A stretch of 64,000 nt of DNA from positions 1 to 64,000 of the forward strand of contig NZ_AXUS01000011.1 of assembly GCF_000498755.1 (NCBI RefSeq), written 5' to 3'. Position numbers and translations under genes: made by a program. The stretch is from Clostridioides mangenotii TR. GTDB lineage: Bacteria; Bacillota; Clostridia; Peptostreptococcales; Peptostreptococcaceae. Below the pieces are notes generated by a model. It was not told the origin of the DNA. It did not search any database and saw only the letters and a list, made by a program, of their open reading frames with translations. Positions 25,149 through 33,983 of the stretch are shown here, piece after piece (position 1 is the stretch's first letter; every line of letters begins with the position of its first letter).

Positions 25149-25958
25149 TCAATCATTCCTCACTGAGTATTTCATCTTATCTATCTCATATTTTAGATTA
25201 GTTATAGCTTTACGATGCAATTGTGATACTCTAGATTCTGATACTTTAAGAACACTAGCAATCTCCTTTAAATTTAACTCATCGTAATAGTACAGTGACA
25301 ACACTAGTTGTTCCTTATCTTTTAAATTTGATATAGCTTTTGAAAGTATCTCTGCTTTTTCATTTTCATCGACAATACTACTTGGGTTTTCATCATCACT
25401 TATTTTTAGAAATCTTTCAATATTTTCACTTGTATCTTCAAATATAACTTTATCTAAAGAATATGTACTCAACATATCTATATCCGTCTCAATTTCTGAA
25501 ACATCCATCTTTGTTATGTTTAATTCATCTGCTATTTCACTAATGCTCGGTTCTCTAAATAGTCTATTTCTTAAATTCTCAACTACTTTATTGTAGTTAT
25601 TTATCCTAGATATCCTCTGTTTTGAAATAGGTTGCTGTCTTCTTATTTCATCTAATATTGCCCCTTTGATTCTTATATATGAATAAGTTGAAAACTTTGC
25701 ATCTCTCTCAACATCGAATCTATTAACCGCATCAATTAATCCTAATATACCTGTACTCACTAGGTCATCGAACTCAAGCCCTTTGTTTGGAACAAACAGT
25801 TTATTTGCTATGCTCTTTACAAGGGGAATATTGTCTTTAATTAATTGTTCTCTATCAAAAACAACACATTTTTTACTATCTACATTATTAAACGGCTCAG
25901 CAATTGACTTATCAACTACTAATTTTCTCAACATATACGCTTGATCCATCATATACAT
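25149..25958 (-). CDS. fliA: RNA polymerase sigma-28 factor (FliA/SigD)
   Basis: This 269-residue sigma-70 family factor of the FliA/SigD group has region 2 (LVKSIANKLF, FDDLVSTGILGLIDAVNRFD, FSTYSYIRIKGAILDEIR), region 3 (PSISEIADELNI) and region 4 (LVLSLYYYDELNLKEIASVLKVSESRVSQLHRKA split over two helices). It directs transcription of late flagellar genes. Matching promoters of the form TAAA-N15-GACGATAA are visible in this window upstream of flgM and, as GACGATTA, upstream of fliC. Its antagonist FlgM is encoded at 52554-52829. The gene overlaps flhF by 10 bases and sits inside the basal-body operon, which makes late expression depend on early operon transcription. Confidence 0.93.
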   Translation of the reverse strand: MYMMDQAYMLRKLVVDKSIAEPFNNVDSKKCVVFDREQLIKDNIPLVKSIANKLFVPNKGLEFDDLVSTGILGLIDAVNRFDVERDAKFSTYSYIRIKGAILDEIRRQQPISKQRISRINNYNKVVENLRNRLFREPSISEIADELNITKMDVSEIETDIDMLSTYSLDKVIFEDTSENIERFLKISDDENPSSIVDENEKAEILSKAISNLKDKEQLVLSLYYYDELNLKEIASVLKVSESRVSQLHRKAITNLKYEIDKMKYSVRND

Positions 25959-26746
25959 TCAGCCCCCAAAAATAATCTTATTATTTTATCCTTATCCGGT
26001 TTCAAAATATCCGCTGGGACATTTTGCCCAGTTGTCAGGTAAGAAATAGGTTTTTTTGAATGATTTAAAATATTCATTATTGAACCATATGTAGTAGTTT
26101 CATCTAATTTGCTTATTACTAAACTAGTGAAATTTAAGGGTCTATAAGCGTCAATTGTCGATTTAACACATCTATCATTTGTTGTACAACTTAGAACTAG
26201 CAACACCTTCTTATCGCCAACTTTTTCTATATATTCTTTTAATTCTAAAATTTTTTTAGTATTTGTATAGCTTCTTCCTGTGGTGTCTATCAGTATAGTG
26301 TCGCAATCTTTCATATGCTCTAGAGCTTCATCCATTTCTTCTTGAGTAATAACTCCTCTAAATGGCATATTCATAATATCTGCGTAAATCTTTAATTGTT
26401 CAACTGCACCAATTCTATAAGTGTCTGTAGTTATTAAACCAATTTTTTTATGTTCATTAAACAATAGATTCGCGGCAATCTTAGCTACAGTAGTTGTTTT
26501 TCCCACACCGGGTGGTCCAACTAAAACTACTCTTCCTTTTAGATTACTCATATCTATTTTTATACTATCTTTTAAAACCTCTACTACATCAAAACTTAAA
26601 TCTTTTCCATTAAATTTCTTTTGGTCAAGTTTTAGCTTCATCTCTCTGATACTAACTTCATTAAAATCAAGATTGCTCAACTTAAAACAAATTTTTTCTA
26701 CTCCACTAGCCCTTTTATCTTTGCCAGATTTGTCCGATGCTATCAT
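25949..26746 (-). CDS. flhF: FlhF-type SRP GTPase lacking the B domain
   Basis: This 265-residue SIMIBI GTPase has the NG domain of FlhF: G1 GPPGVGKTT at 77-85, the DTYRIGAVEQLKIYA motif, G3 DTTGRS, G4 KLDE, and a closing TTGQNVPADI segment. FlhF normally has an extra N-terminal basic B domain and 350 or more residues; that domain is absent here, and the frame begins immediately after the flhA stop codon with no strong ribosome binding site. It positions or initiates flagella in polar species, but no flhG gene accompanies it in this window, so its role here may be reduced. Translation is probably coupled to flhA and overlaps the sigma gene. Confidence 0.88.
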   Translation of the reverse strand: MIASDKSGKDKRASGVEKICFKLSNLDFNEVSIREMKLKLDQKKFNGKDLSFDVVEVLKDSIKIDMSNLKGRVVLVGPPGVGKTTTVAKIAANLLFNEHKKIGLITTDTYRIGAVEQLKIYADIMNMPFRGVITQEEMDEALEHMKDCDTILIDTTGRSYTNTKKILELKEYIEKVGDKKVLLVLSCTTNDRCVKSTIDAYRPLNFTSLVISKLDETTTYGSIMNILNHSKKPISYLTTGQNVPADILKPDKDKIIRLFLGAECI

Positions 26747-28798
26747 CTAGATTTCCACCACACCTTCTGCCTTGATTTGGATATCATTTGGTATCTCATT
26801 TAATGACAATACCATTAGATTTGGAAATACTATCTCAGTCAACTTTCTAAATGGCGCTCTTATTTTAGGAGACACCACTATAGCCGGAATATTATTGTTA
26901 AAGTAAACCGTCCTAATAATCTCTTGTATACCTTCGAATATTTTATTAGAGTATTCTGGATCAATTGCAGGATAATTACCATTTATAGATCTCTGTATAT
27001 TATCAGAAATCATATCTTCTACATCTTTACTCAATGTGGATATAACAATAGTATTGTTATCATCTACTAAATTTGCACAAATACTCCTGTTTAGAGCAAT
27101 TCTCACGTACTCTGTTAAGACTTCTAAATCTTTTGTACCTATAGATTGATCCGCAAGAGTTTCAAGAATAGTTACTCTATCCCTTATACTAACTTTTTCC
27201 TTAAGAAGGTTTTGAAGTATTTTTTGTATTTCACCTAATGTCATAAGATCCGGGATAAGCTCTTCAACGACAGCACTGTAATTTTCTCTAGTGATATCAA
27301 TTATATTTTTAACTTCTTGCCTTCCCAAAAGTTCATGAGCATTAGATTTAATTACATCCATTAAATGAGTAATCAGGATAGTTGCAGAATCTACTATCGT
27401 GTAACCCCTTAATTCTGCTTCCTCTAATTTATCTTTATCTATCCATAAAGCTTCCAGACCAAAAGTTGGCTCTGTGGTCTTGATTCCATCTATACTAAAA
27501 CCCTGATTTACAGAATCCATACATAAAACCATGTTGGGTATAATTTCATAACTAGAAACTATATTTCCCTTGATTTTGATATTGTACTGGTTGGGATTTA
27601 GCTGTAGATTATCTCTTATTCTTATAGGCTGTACGATTATTCCCATATCTATTGCACACTGTCTTCTTATTGAAGCTATTCTCTGCAACAAGTCGCCACC
27701 GCTAGACTCATCTGCAAGCGCAATAAGTCCATATCCAATTTCGACTTCTATTACTTCTACATTTATTAAATCCTTTACATCTTCGGCTTCATTTTTATCA
27801 GCTGAAACCATATTCGCATCTTCAACTATATAATCATCAAGCTCTTCCTCAGAATCTTTAGATAGAAAATATCCCGAGACTATGGCACCTATCCCTAAAG
27901 AGAAAAATGCGAATTTAGGAAGGCCTGGCATTATCCCTAAGATTATAAGTACAATCCCTGTGATAATAATTGCCTTTGGTATAGAAGTTAATTGTTTCCC
28001 AACCAAAGTACCAAAATTATCATCACTAGCTACTCGAGTAACTAAGATCCCTGATGATACAGAAATCAACAGCGCTGGTATTTGGCTAACTAAACCATCA
28101 CCAATAGTAAGTCTAACAAATGTCTGACCTGCCTCTGTTAAAGTCATGTCCATCATTAAAACTCCAATAATAATACCGCCCACTATATTTATTAGAGTAA
28201 TTATTATCCCTGAAATAGCATCTCCTTTTACGAATTTAGATGCTCCATCCATAGAGCCAAAGAAATCTGCTTCTTGTTGCAGTTCTTCCCTTCTTTTTTT
28301 AGCCATATCTTCATCTATAGTTCCAGAGTTTAAATCTGCATCTATACTCATCTGTTTCCCAGGCATCGCATCCAGTGTAAATCTTGCTGAAACCTCAGAT
28401 ACCCTTCCAGAACCATTGGTTATAACTACAAATTGAACGATTATTATAATAAGAAATATAATAATACCTACAACATAATTTCCGCCCACAACAAAGCTCC
28501 CAAACGCTTCGATTACATTTCCAGCATATCCTTCACTAAGTATTAATCTAGTTGAAGACATATTTAGTCCCAATCTAAATAATGTAGTTATCAATAGCAT
28601 AGTTGGAAATATAGATAGCTCAAGAATATTTTTTGTGAACAAAGTCATAAGTAATATTAGTATAGATAAACTTATGTTGACAGATAACAATAAGTCTAGT
28701 AAAAATGTTGGCAGTGGTATTATTATCATCAGTATGATGCACATAACACCTAAAGCTACTATGATATCTAGTTGGCCTTTCAGGTTTACTTTTTTCAT
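26747..28798 (-). CDS. flhA: Flagellar export gate protein FlhA
   Basis: The 683-residue FlhA has an N-terminal membrane part with about eight helices (including LDLLLSVNISLSILILLMTL, TRLILSEGYAG and the FHIPEP-region counterpart RFTLDAMPGKQMSIDAD), followed by a cytoplasmic domain that forms the nonameric docking ring for export chaperones (YGLIALADES, EALWIDKDKLEEAE, VEELIPDLMTLGEIQKIL). It is part of the flagellar type III export gate with FliP, FliQ, FliR and FlhB. Length is typical. AGGTAGGA precedes the ATG. It follows the fliR-flhB fusion by 70 bases and touches flhF. Confidence 0.95.
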   Translation of the reverse strand: MKKVNLKGQLDIIVALGVMCIILMIIIPLPTFLLDLLLSVNISLSILILLMTLFTKNILELSIFPTMLLITTLFRLGLNMSSTRLILSEGYAGNVIEAFGSFVVGGNYVVGIIIFLIIIIVQFVVITNGSGRVSEVSARFTLDAMPGKQMSIDADLNSGTIDEDMAKKRREELQQEADFFGSMDGASKFVKGDAISGIIITLINIVGGIIIGVLMMDMTLTEAGQTFVRLTIGDGLVSQIPALLISVSSGILVTRVASDDNFGTLVGKQLTSIPKAIIITGIVLIILGIMPGLPKFAFFSLGIGAIVSGYFLSKDSEEELDDYIVEDANMVSADKNEAEDVKDLINVEVIEVEIGYGLIALADESSGGDLLQRIASIRRQCAIDMGIIVQPIRIRDNLQLNPNQYNIKIKGNIVSSYEIIPNMVLCMDSVNQGFSIDGIKTTEPTFGLEALWIDKDKLEEAELRGYTIVDSATILITHLMDVIKSNAHELLGRQEVKNIIDITRENYSAVVEELIPDLMTLGEIQKILQNLLKEKVSIRDRVTILETLADQSIGTKDLEVLTEYVRIALNRSICANLVDDNNTIVISTLSKDVEDMISDNIQRSINGNYPAIDPEYSNKIFEGIQEIIRTVYFNNNIPAIVVSPKIRAPFRKLTEIVFPNLMVLSLNEIPNDIQIKAEGVVEI

Positions 28799-28868
28799 TG
28801 TTTATCCTACCTTCTTAACGATACATTTATGTTACTATCGATATTTAGTTTTTTATTTCGATTTCTTT

Positions 28869-30680
28869 TTATTTACGTATTGGTTTATATCTGTTTTTTA
28901 TTTTGTAGACTGCTACTAATATTTCTGCAACAGCCTGATACATTTCTTCAGGCACCTCTTGGTCAATTGCAACATTTTTGTACAAAGTTTGGGCCAGAGG
29001 TTTATTCTCCATTATTTCTATGTTGTGCTCTGCTGCTATCTCTCTTATTTTAAAAGCTAACTTATCTGCGCCTTTTGCAATTACTACAGGAGCTTCGTCG
29101 ACTCCTTTTTCATACTTTATTGCGATCGATATATGCGTAGGATTGGTTATTATAACCGTAGCTTTAGGCACTGCCTGTATTCTCGTCTGCGATGATATTT
29201 CTCTTTGCTTTTGCTTAATCTTAGACTTTAGCTGAGGATCTCCCTCTGATTGCTTATACTCATCTTTAATTTCTTGCTTCGTCATCCTTATTGATTTTTT
29301 ATAAGTAAATTTTTGAAATAAAAAATCAGCTAATGCTATTACTGATAAAGCAATGCAAATTTTCGTAAGTATTTCAAATACCAAATCTTCAATTTCATAA
29401 ATAAGCGTTGGAATATATACGTTGCTTAATTTTATTACTTCCATGTATTTATTTTTATAAAACGAATACCCAATATATCCTAGTACCGCTACAATAAATA
29501 AATTTTTGACCAAAGTCCCTAAGTTTTTCATAGAAAAAATATTTTTAAGTCCTTTGATTGGGTCTAATTTAGAAAGTTTAGGCTTCAAACCCTCCGATGT
29601 AAATAAGATCCCTGATTGAAGTAAATTTCCAGCTACACCAAGAACTAAAAAAATTGAGGCAATAGGTAAAAATAATTTTAGTATATAAGTTATCCCATTT
29701 ATGACAATATGTTGAATTCCACCATAGGTTAATTCTGTATAGTAATTAAATGTAAGAAATTCAGACAATACCCCGGTGAATGAATTCACCATAAATTTTG
29801 TAAGCGATGGCAATAGAATAGTAAACCCTACTAATGTCAAAGCAGATGTTACTTCTTTACTCTTAGCTATATTTCCTTTTTTTCTTTCATCCTTCTTTTT
29901 CTTCAGAGAAGCATCTTCTGTTTTTTCAGATGAGAGCATAAATACCATTGCTCCTGCTTGAAATGTCCCATCGTACATATTCGGTATCTCTTTAAATAAA
30001 CTGATTATCTCGTTGATAATAAGTGGGAGTACCATCATCAGTAATGTCATACCTACTAACAATTTTAAAGGCATCCCGATCAACATTACATTTAATTGAG
30101 GTACACTTCTGGATATGAGCCCCAGTATAAAATCGGCCAGAATCAAACAAATTATAATCGGTATAGCTATTTTAAAACCGATCGAAAAGCACTGCACAAA
30201 TATATCAATTATGTATTGAGTGTTGTATATCAAAATCCCGCTTCCAATCTGAATAACTTCGAAACTATACTTTATTCCACTTATCAATATCTGAAATCCA
30301 TCTATGCTGAAAAACAACATAATTGCAATCCAATTCATTATATTTTCCGTAAGGGTAGTCTGAGAATTCGATCCTGGATCGAATATACTCAGCATAGATA
30401 GACCCATTTGGAAATCAATTAAGCTACCTGCAAATCTAATACAATAAAAACATATATTTGTAATGTATCCTAATATAAGTCCGGTCAATGTTTCGGATAT
30501 ACCACATAAAATAAACTCTACTGTACTGTCTGTATGTTCTAATAATTGAACATCCATATTAAATGTTAAAAGTACAGATATCATTATAGAAAAAATCACC
30601 TTAAAAGCATTTGGAGTACCTTTTGGAAATAGCATTGTAAGAGAGGCAAAAAATGCTAACACTCTAATAAATACATACAT
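28869..30680 (-). CDS. fliR-flhB: Fused flagellar export gate protein FliR-FlhB
   Basis: This 603-residue protein joins FliR (about residues 1-250) to FlhB (about 255-603) in one frame. The FliR half has the usual multi-helix membrane part (FAGSLIDFQMGLSMLSIFDPGS). The FlhB half starts at KTEDASLKKKKDERKKG, has four membrane helices and ends in the FlhB C-terminal domain with the self-cleavage motif NPTH (TNPTHISIAIKYEKG). Such fusions are known in Clostridia, including Clostridioides difficile. It forms part of the export gate and, through the cleaved C-terminus, the rod/hook-to-filament substrate switch. AGGAGG precedes the ATG. Confidence 0.93.
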   Translation of the reverse strand: MYVFIRVLAFFASLTMLFPKGTPNAFKVIFSIMISVLLTFNMDVQLLEHTDSTVEFILCGISETLTGLILGYITNICFYCIRFAGSLIDFQMGLSMLSIFDPGSNSQTTLTENIMNWIAIMLFFSIDGFQILISGIKYSFEVIQIGSGILIYNTQYIIDIFVQCFSIGFKIAIPIIICLILADFILGLISRSVPQLNVMLIGMPLKLLVGMTLLMMVLPLIINEIISLFKEIPNMYDGTFQAGAMVFMLSSEKTEDASLKKKKDERKKGNIAKSKEVTSALTLVGFTILLPSLTKFMVNSFTGVLSEFLTFNYYTELTYGGIQHIVINGITYILKLFLPIASIFLVLGVAGNLLQSGILFTSEGLKPKLSKLDPIKGLKNIFSMKNLGTLVKNLFIVAVLGYIGYSFYKNKYMEVIKLSNVYIPTLIYEIEDLVFEILTKICIALSVIALADFLFQKFTYKKSIRMTKQEIKDEYKQSEGDPQLKSKIKQKQREISSQTRIQAVPKATVIITNPTHISIAIKYEKGVDEAPVVIAKGADKLAFKIREIAAEHNIEIMENKPLAQTLYKNVAIDQEVPEEMYQAVAEILVAVYKIKNRYKPIRK

Positions 30681-30689
30681 TTAGTCCTC

Positions 30690-30959
30690 CTACTTTGTTA
30701 TGAGCTTTATCATATCAAATATCTCTACTGTAAAAGTCGATAGCGTTCTCAACATCCAGCCGCCTAATACCGCTATAATAAGCAGTATCCCAATTAGCTT
30801 TGGAACAAATGTAAGCGTCTGCTCCTGTATCTGTGTTGTAGCCTGAAATATACTTATAGCCAGGCCTATTACAAGCGATACAATAAGGACTGGCGATGCT
30901 ATCATAATAGCTGTGAATAGAGATTTTTTTACAATACTCATTATAATTAATTCACTCAT
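30690..30959 (-). CDS. fliQ: Flagellar export gate protein FliQ
   Basis: This 89-residue, two-helix membrane protein matches FliQ over its full length (IMIASPVLIVSLVIGLAISI, then QATTQIQEQTLTFVPKLIGI). Four copies assemble with FliP and FliR in the export channel. TAGGAG precedes the ATG. It lies between fliP and the fliR-flhB fusion in the conserved gene order, 15 bases after fliP and 9 bases before the fusion gene. Confidence 0.93.
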   Translation of the reverse strand: MSELIIMSIVKKSLFTAIMIASPVLIVSLVIGLAISIFQATTQIQEQTLTFVPKLIGILLIIAVLGGWMLRTLSTFTVEIFDMIKLITK

Positions 30960-30974
30960 AAATTTTCTCCTACC

Positions 30975-31637
30975 TTAAAAACCCATAATCAACGATTTTA
31001 TAACCAAATTCCATCCATCAACCATGACAAATAGCAGTAGTTTAAATGGTAAAGATACCATTGCTGGTGGAAGCATAAACATCCCCATAGACATTAATAT
31101 ACTTGCTACAACAAGGTCGATTATTAAAAATGGAATATATATTAGAAAACCTATTTGAAACGCTGTCTTTAGTTCGCTCGTAACAAATGCTGGTAAAACA
31201 ACACTTAGTGGAATATTGTCCCTTGTAAGTTTTTTATCCTTTAAATCTGCTTGCTCTACAAAAAGATCCAAGTCCTTTTGTCTCGTTTGTTTTAACATAA
31301 ACTTTCTAATCGGTATCTCCGCTCTATTTAGCGCAACTTCCATAGTGATTTCCTTTTTTTCATAAGGTTGTATAGCATTTTTATTAATTTCATCAGTCAC
31401 AGGTCTCATTATAAAGATCGTCAACACTATTGCTAATCCTGCCAACACCTGACTAGGTATTGCCTGTGATGCTCCTAAAGCTGATTTTAAAAATGACAAA
31501 CTAATTACCAATCTGACAAAGCATGTCATCATAAACATAAGAGATGGCAAAAACATCAAAATTGTCATAAAAATAAATAGCTGCATTGCCGGCGTATACT
31601 GCGCCTTACCCGCAATTAAATTAGATAGTAATTCCAT
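30975..31637 (-). CDS. fliP: Flagellar export gate protein FliP
   Basis: The 220-residue FliP has four membrane helices and the family segments FMTILMFLPSLMFMMTCFVR, LKSALGASQAIPSQVL, and SELKTAFQIGFLIYIPFLII. Many FliP proteins carry a cleavable N-terminal signal peptide (total about 245 residues); here the frame starts close to the mature region and has no signal, so insertion must use the first helix. Five copies form the core of the export channel with FliQ and FliR. It follows fliO by 4 bases. Confidence 0.94.
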   Translation of the reverse strand: MELLSNLIAGKAQYTPAMQLFIFMTILMFLPSLMFMMTCFVRLVISLSFLKSALGASQAIPSQVLAGLAIVLTIFIMRPVTDEINKNAIQPYEKKEITMEVALNRAEIPIRKFMLKQTRQKDLDLFVEQADLKDKKLTRDNIPLSVVLPAFVTSELKTAFQIGFLIYIPFLIIDLVVASILMSMGMFMLPPAMVSLPFKLLLFVMVDGWNLVIKSLIMGF

Positions 31638-31641
31638 CTTT

Positions 31642-32010
31642 TTAGTCTTCCTTTTTTACGATTTTTTCAAAATATTTTCCAAATTCGTTTTTTAAATTGA
31701 AATTTTTAAAGTTTATATCCGAGTTTTCTTTAAGATTTTGATCAATCTTAAGAACATCCTCTTCAGTTAAATCTTTTAACTTTTCTACACCCGATGGAGT
31801 AGATGATACAACACATCCACTCTCTCCAATTTTCAATACAATGATACTATTATTCTTACTGATATTTAAAACTTCTAGTACTCTTATATATTTATTCTTA
31901 TAACTACCGAGCAATGTTTTTTGGCTCATTTTAAGAGATATAACAATCAAAAATATTACTATCGGAATAAACACCAGTATTTTAATCACATAAAGAAACA
32001 TACTAATCAC
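31642..32010 (-). CDS. fliO: Flagellar export gate assembly protein FliO
   Basis: This 122-residue protein has one N-terminal membrane helix (LYVIKILVFIPIVIFLIVIS) and a small cytoplasmic beta domain (IRVLEVLNISKNNSIIVLKI, then CVVSSTPSGVEKL) characteristic of FliO/FliZ. It stabilises FliP during export gate assembly. The gene sits between fliL and fliP, the usual place, with spacings of 3 and 4 bases. Sequence conservation of FliO is low in general, so the call rests on topology, the beta domain and position. Confidence 0.85.
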   Translation of the reverse strand: MISMFLYVIKILVFIPIVIFLIVISLKMSQKTLLGSYKNKYIRVLEVLNISKNNSIIVLKIGESGCVVSSTPSGVEKLKDLTEEDVLKIDQNLKENSDINFKNFNLKNEFGKYFEKIVKKED

Positions 32011-32013
32011 CCT

Positions 32014-32427
32014 TTATTGAACTACTAAGTTTGTAAAATATACTTCACTAACTGTACCTGATCCTAACCTTTCGTTCAGTTTTTGTATTAATTGTTCCTT
32101 CAAATTATCTAAATTATCCGAAGAAAAATCTCCAGCTTTTTTAGACATCAAAAAATTAATTATTACATCTCTTACTAGAGGTAATTTTTCTTCAAACTTT
32201 TTATCATTAGAATTGTATTCTATACTCATAGTTGACTTTAAGTATCTAGCAGAACCCTCATCAGATAACTTAACTAATATCTCATCTTCTAAATCCAAAA
32301 TTGTTGTAGTAGTATTTTCCTTTGTCGTATTGGATATATTTTGTCCAAACATAGCATATCCTGCACCAAGTCCAAGTCCTACTACAATTAATAGCACTAT
32401 TATAAAAAATCCTTTTTTACCTTTCAC
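32014..32427 (-). CDS. fliL: Flagellar basal body-associated protein FliL
   Basis: This 137-residue single-pass membrane protein has an N-terminal helix (FFIIVLLIVVGLGLGAGYAMF) and an extracytoplasmic domain with the FliL end (RLGSGTVSEVYFTNLVVQ). FliL surrounds the stator units and influences motor torque. It starts at a GTG with GGAGGG upstream and overlaps the end of motB by 11 bases, so stator and FliL synthesis are coupled. Confidence 0.88.
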   Translation of the reverse strand: MKGKKGFFIIVLLIVVGLGLGAGYAMFGQNISNTTKENTTTTILDLEDEILVKLSDEGSARYLKSTMSIEYNSNDKKFEEKLPLVRDVIINFLMSKKAGDFSSDNLDNLKEQLIQKLNERLGSGTVSEVYFTNLVVQ

Positions 32428-33130
32428 TTTTACCCTCCTGAAGTGTAGTTATAAGAATATTAACCCTTCTATTTTCAGATCTATGATCACTTGAATCATT
32501 TACTTGTATTGGCTTATATTCACCGTATCCTGTAGCAGAAAAAAGATTTGGACTCATTCCCCTTTCTTCTACAAAATACCTAACAACACTTACTGCTCTA
32601 TTAGCCGATAACTCCCAATTGGTTTCACTTGTCCTAGATCCAACCGGCACATTATCTGTATGTCCTTCTATTACTATCTGGTTCTTCATATCTTTTATCA
32701 TCTCGTGAACTTCTTTTAGCATATCTTTACTGTCGCTTCTCAAATCAGTTTTTCCTGAGTCGAATAATATTGAATCTTCCATTTCCAATAATATTCCCCT
32801 CTCGTCGTTTTTCAATTTAATGCTTCCATCAAGTTCTTTTTCATTTATTTCTTTCTGCAATTGCTCCTGTACTTGTGCCTTCTGAGATTCATTTGTAATA
32901 AAACCTTCTAAAGCCTCTTTATCACCTAAACTAGCACTTCCATTCATAACACCCTGGCCTTGAAATTGTCCTTTTAAAGCGTTATTGACATCATTGAATT
33001 TTTCATTATCTACACTCGCCATAGAATAAAGCAATACAAAGAAAGTGAGCAATAACGTTACGGTATCAGCATAAGTCGGTAACCACGCATCTAGATTTAC
33101 TGAAGTCTTTTTTTTATTTCTACGAGACAT
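32417..33130 (-). CDS. motB: Flagellar motor stator protein MotB
   Basis: The 237-residue MotB has a short cytoplasmic start, one membrane helix with the proton-binding Asp in PTYADTVTLLLTFFVLLYS, a plug/linker region, and a C-terminal OmpA-like peptidoglycan-binding domain (VIEGHTDNVPVGSR, ANRAVSVVRYF, GYGEYKPI, NRRVNILI). The residue after the Asp in the helix is Thr, compatible with a proton-driven motor, though ion choice is not proven by this. It anchors the stator to the cell wall. It overlaps motA by 11 bases and fliL by 11 bases. Confidence 0.94.
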   Translation of the reverse strand: MSRRNKKKTSVNLDAWLPTYADTVTLLLTFFVLLYSMASVDNEKFNDVNNALKGQFQGQGVMNGSASLGDKEALEGFITNESQKAQVQEQLQKEINEKELDGSIKLKNDERGILLEMEDSILFDSGKTDLRSDSKDMLKEVHEMIKDMKNQIVIEGHTDNVPVGSRTSETNWELSANRAVSVVRYFVEERGMSPNLFSATGYGEYKPIQVNDSSDHRSENRRVNILITTLQEGKSER

Positions 33131-33956
33131 TTCCAGCTGCTCCTTCTACGAATGAATTAGACCCAGAAGATTTAAGTTCACTAAAGTACTCAACCTTTTC
33201 ATCATTTGAAAGGTATGAAAGTAATTTTCCTTCTAATATTCTGCTGCTATCCCCTAGCTGGATGCTGATTATCCCGTCCATTATCATTTCCATTGTAATT
33301 ACTTCTGTTGATAATTTAGCTTCAATGTTATATCCAATTGGATTTAGTACAATACTAGACATAAAACTTCCATAAAATGTAGTTATTAATGCCTTACCCA
33401 TACCAGCAGCAATCATGTCTGGTGAAGTCAAATCTGATAACATCTGGATTAGACCTACTAAAGTTCCCATCATTCCAAATGCAGGTGCATATGAGCCCCA
33501 TATTTTAAACATTTCTGAATACTTACCAGTACTTGATTCATATTCAGCGATTTCATTTTCTAGGATTTCCTTTACTACTTCTTGTTCTACTCCATCTATC
33601 GAAAGTTCTAACCCTTTTCTCAAAAAAGAATTATCTATACTTTGTAAGTCATCATCTAGTGCCAATAAGCCATCTCTTCTAGCTTTTCTAGATAGCATCT
33701 TAAACTGGTTCAACAATTCAACCTTTGAAGAATCTCCATTTGTAAATGAATACTTTAAGGCTTTTGGAATTAATTTAACATCCTCTACAGGATAAGTTAT
33801 AACTATAGCTCCTAATGACCCTATTACAGTTATTAAGATGGACGGGAAGTCGTAGAATATTTTCATGCTACTTCCACCAGATACACATGCCCAAAGTATT
33901 AATCCTATGGATACAACAAGACCTAATGGAGTTAAAATATCGCTTTTTCTCCTCAT
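33120..33956 (-). CDS. motA: Flagellar motor stator protein MotA
   Basis: The 278-residue MotA has four membrane helices: the first pair near residues 10-55 (VVSIGLILWACVSGG, then PSILITVIGSLGAIVITY), a long cytoplasmic loop that contacts FliG, and the second pair including the family segment SYAPAFGMMGTLVGLIQML and GKALITTFYGSFMSSIVLNP. It forms the ion-conducting stator with MotB, whose gene overlaps its 3' end by 11 bases. GGAGAGGGAG precedes the ATG. Only 27 bases separate it from flgE, so there is no room for the flbD gene that I recall in this position in Clostridioides difficile. Confidence 0.94.
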   Translation of the reverse strand: MRRKSDILTPLGLVVSIGLILWACVSGGSSMKIFYDFPSILITVIGSLGAIVITYPVEDVKLIPKALKYSFTNGDSSKVELLNQFKMLSRKARRDGLLALDDDLQSIDNSFLRKGLELSIDGVEQEVVKEILENEIAEYESSTGKYSEMFKIWGSYAPAFGMMGTLVGLIQMLSDLTSPDMIAAGMGKALITTFYGSFMSSIVLNPIGYNIEAKLSTEVITMEMIMDGIISIQLGDSSRILEGKLLSYLSNDEKVEYFSELKSSGSNSFVEGAAGNVS

Positions 33957-33983
33957 TTTCTCCCTCTCCTAATCAAAAGTAAA

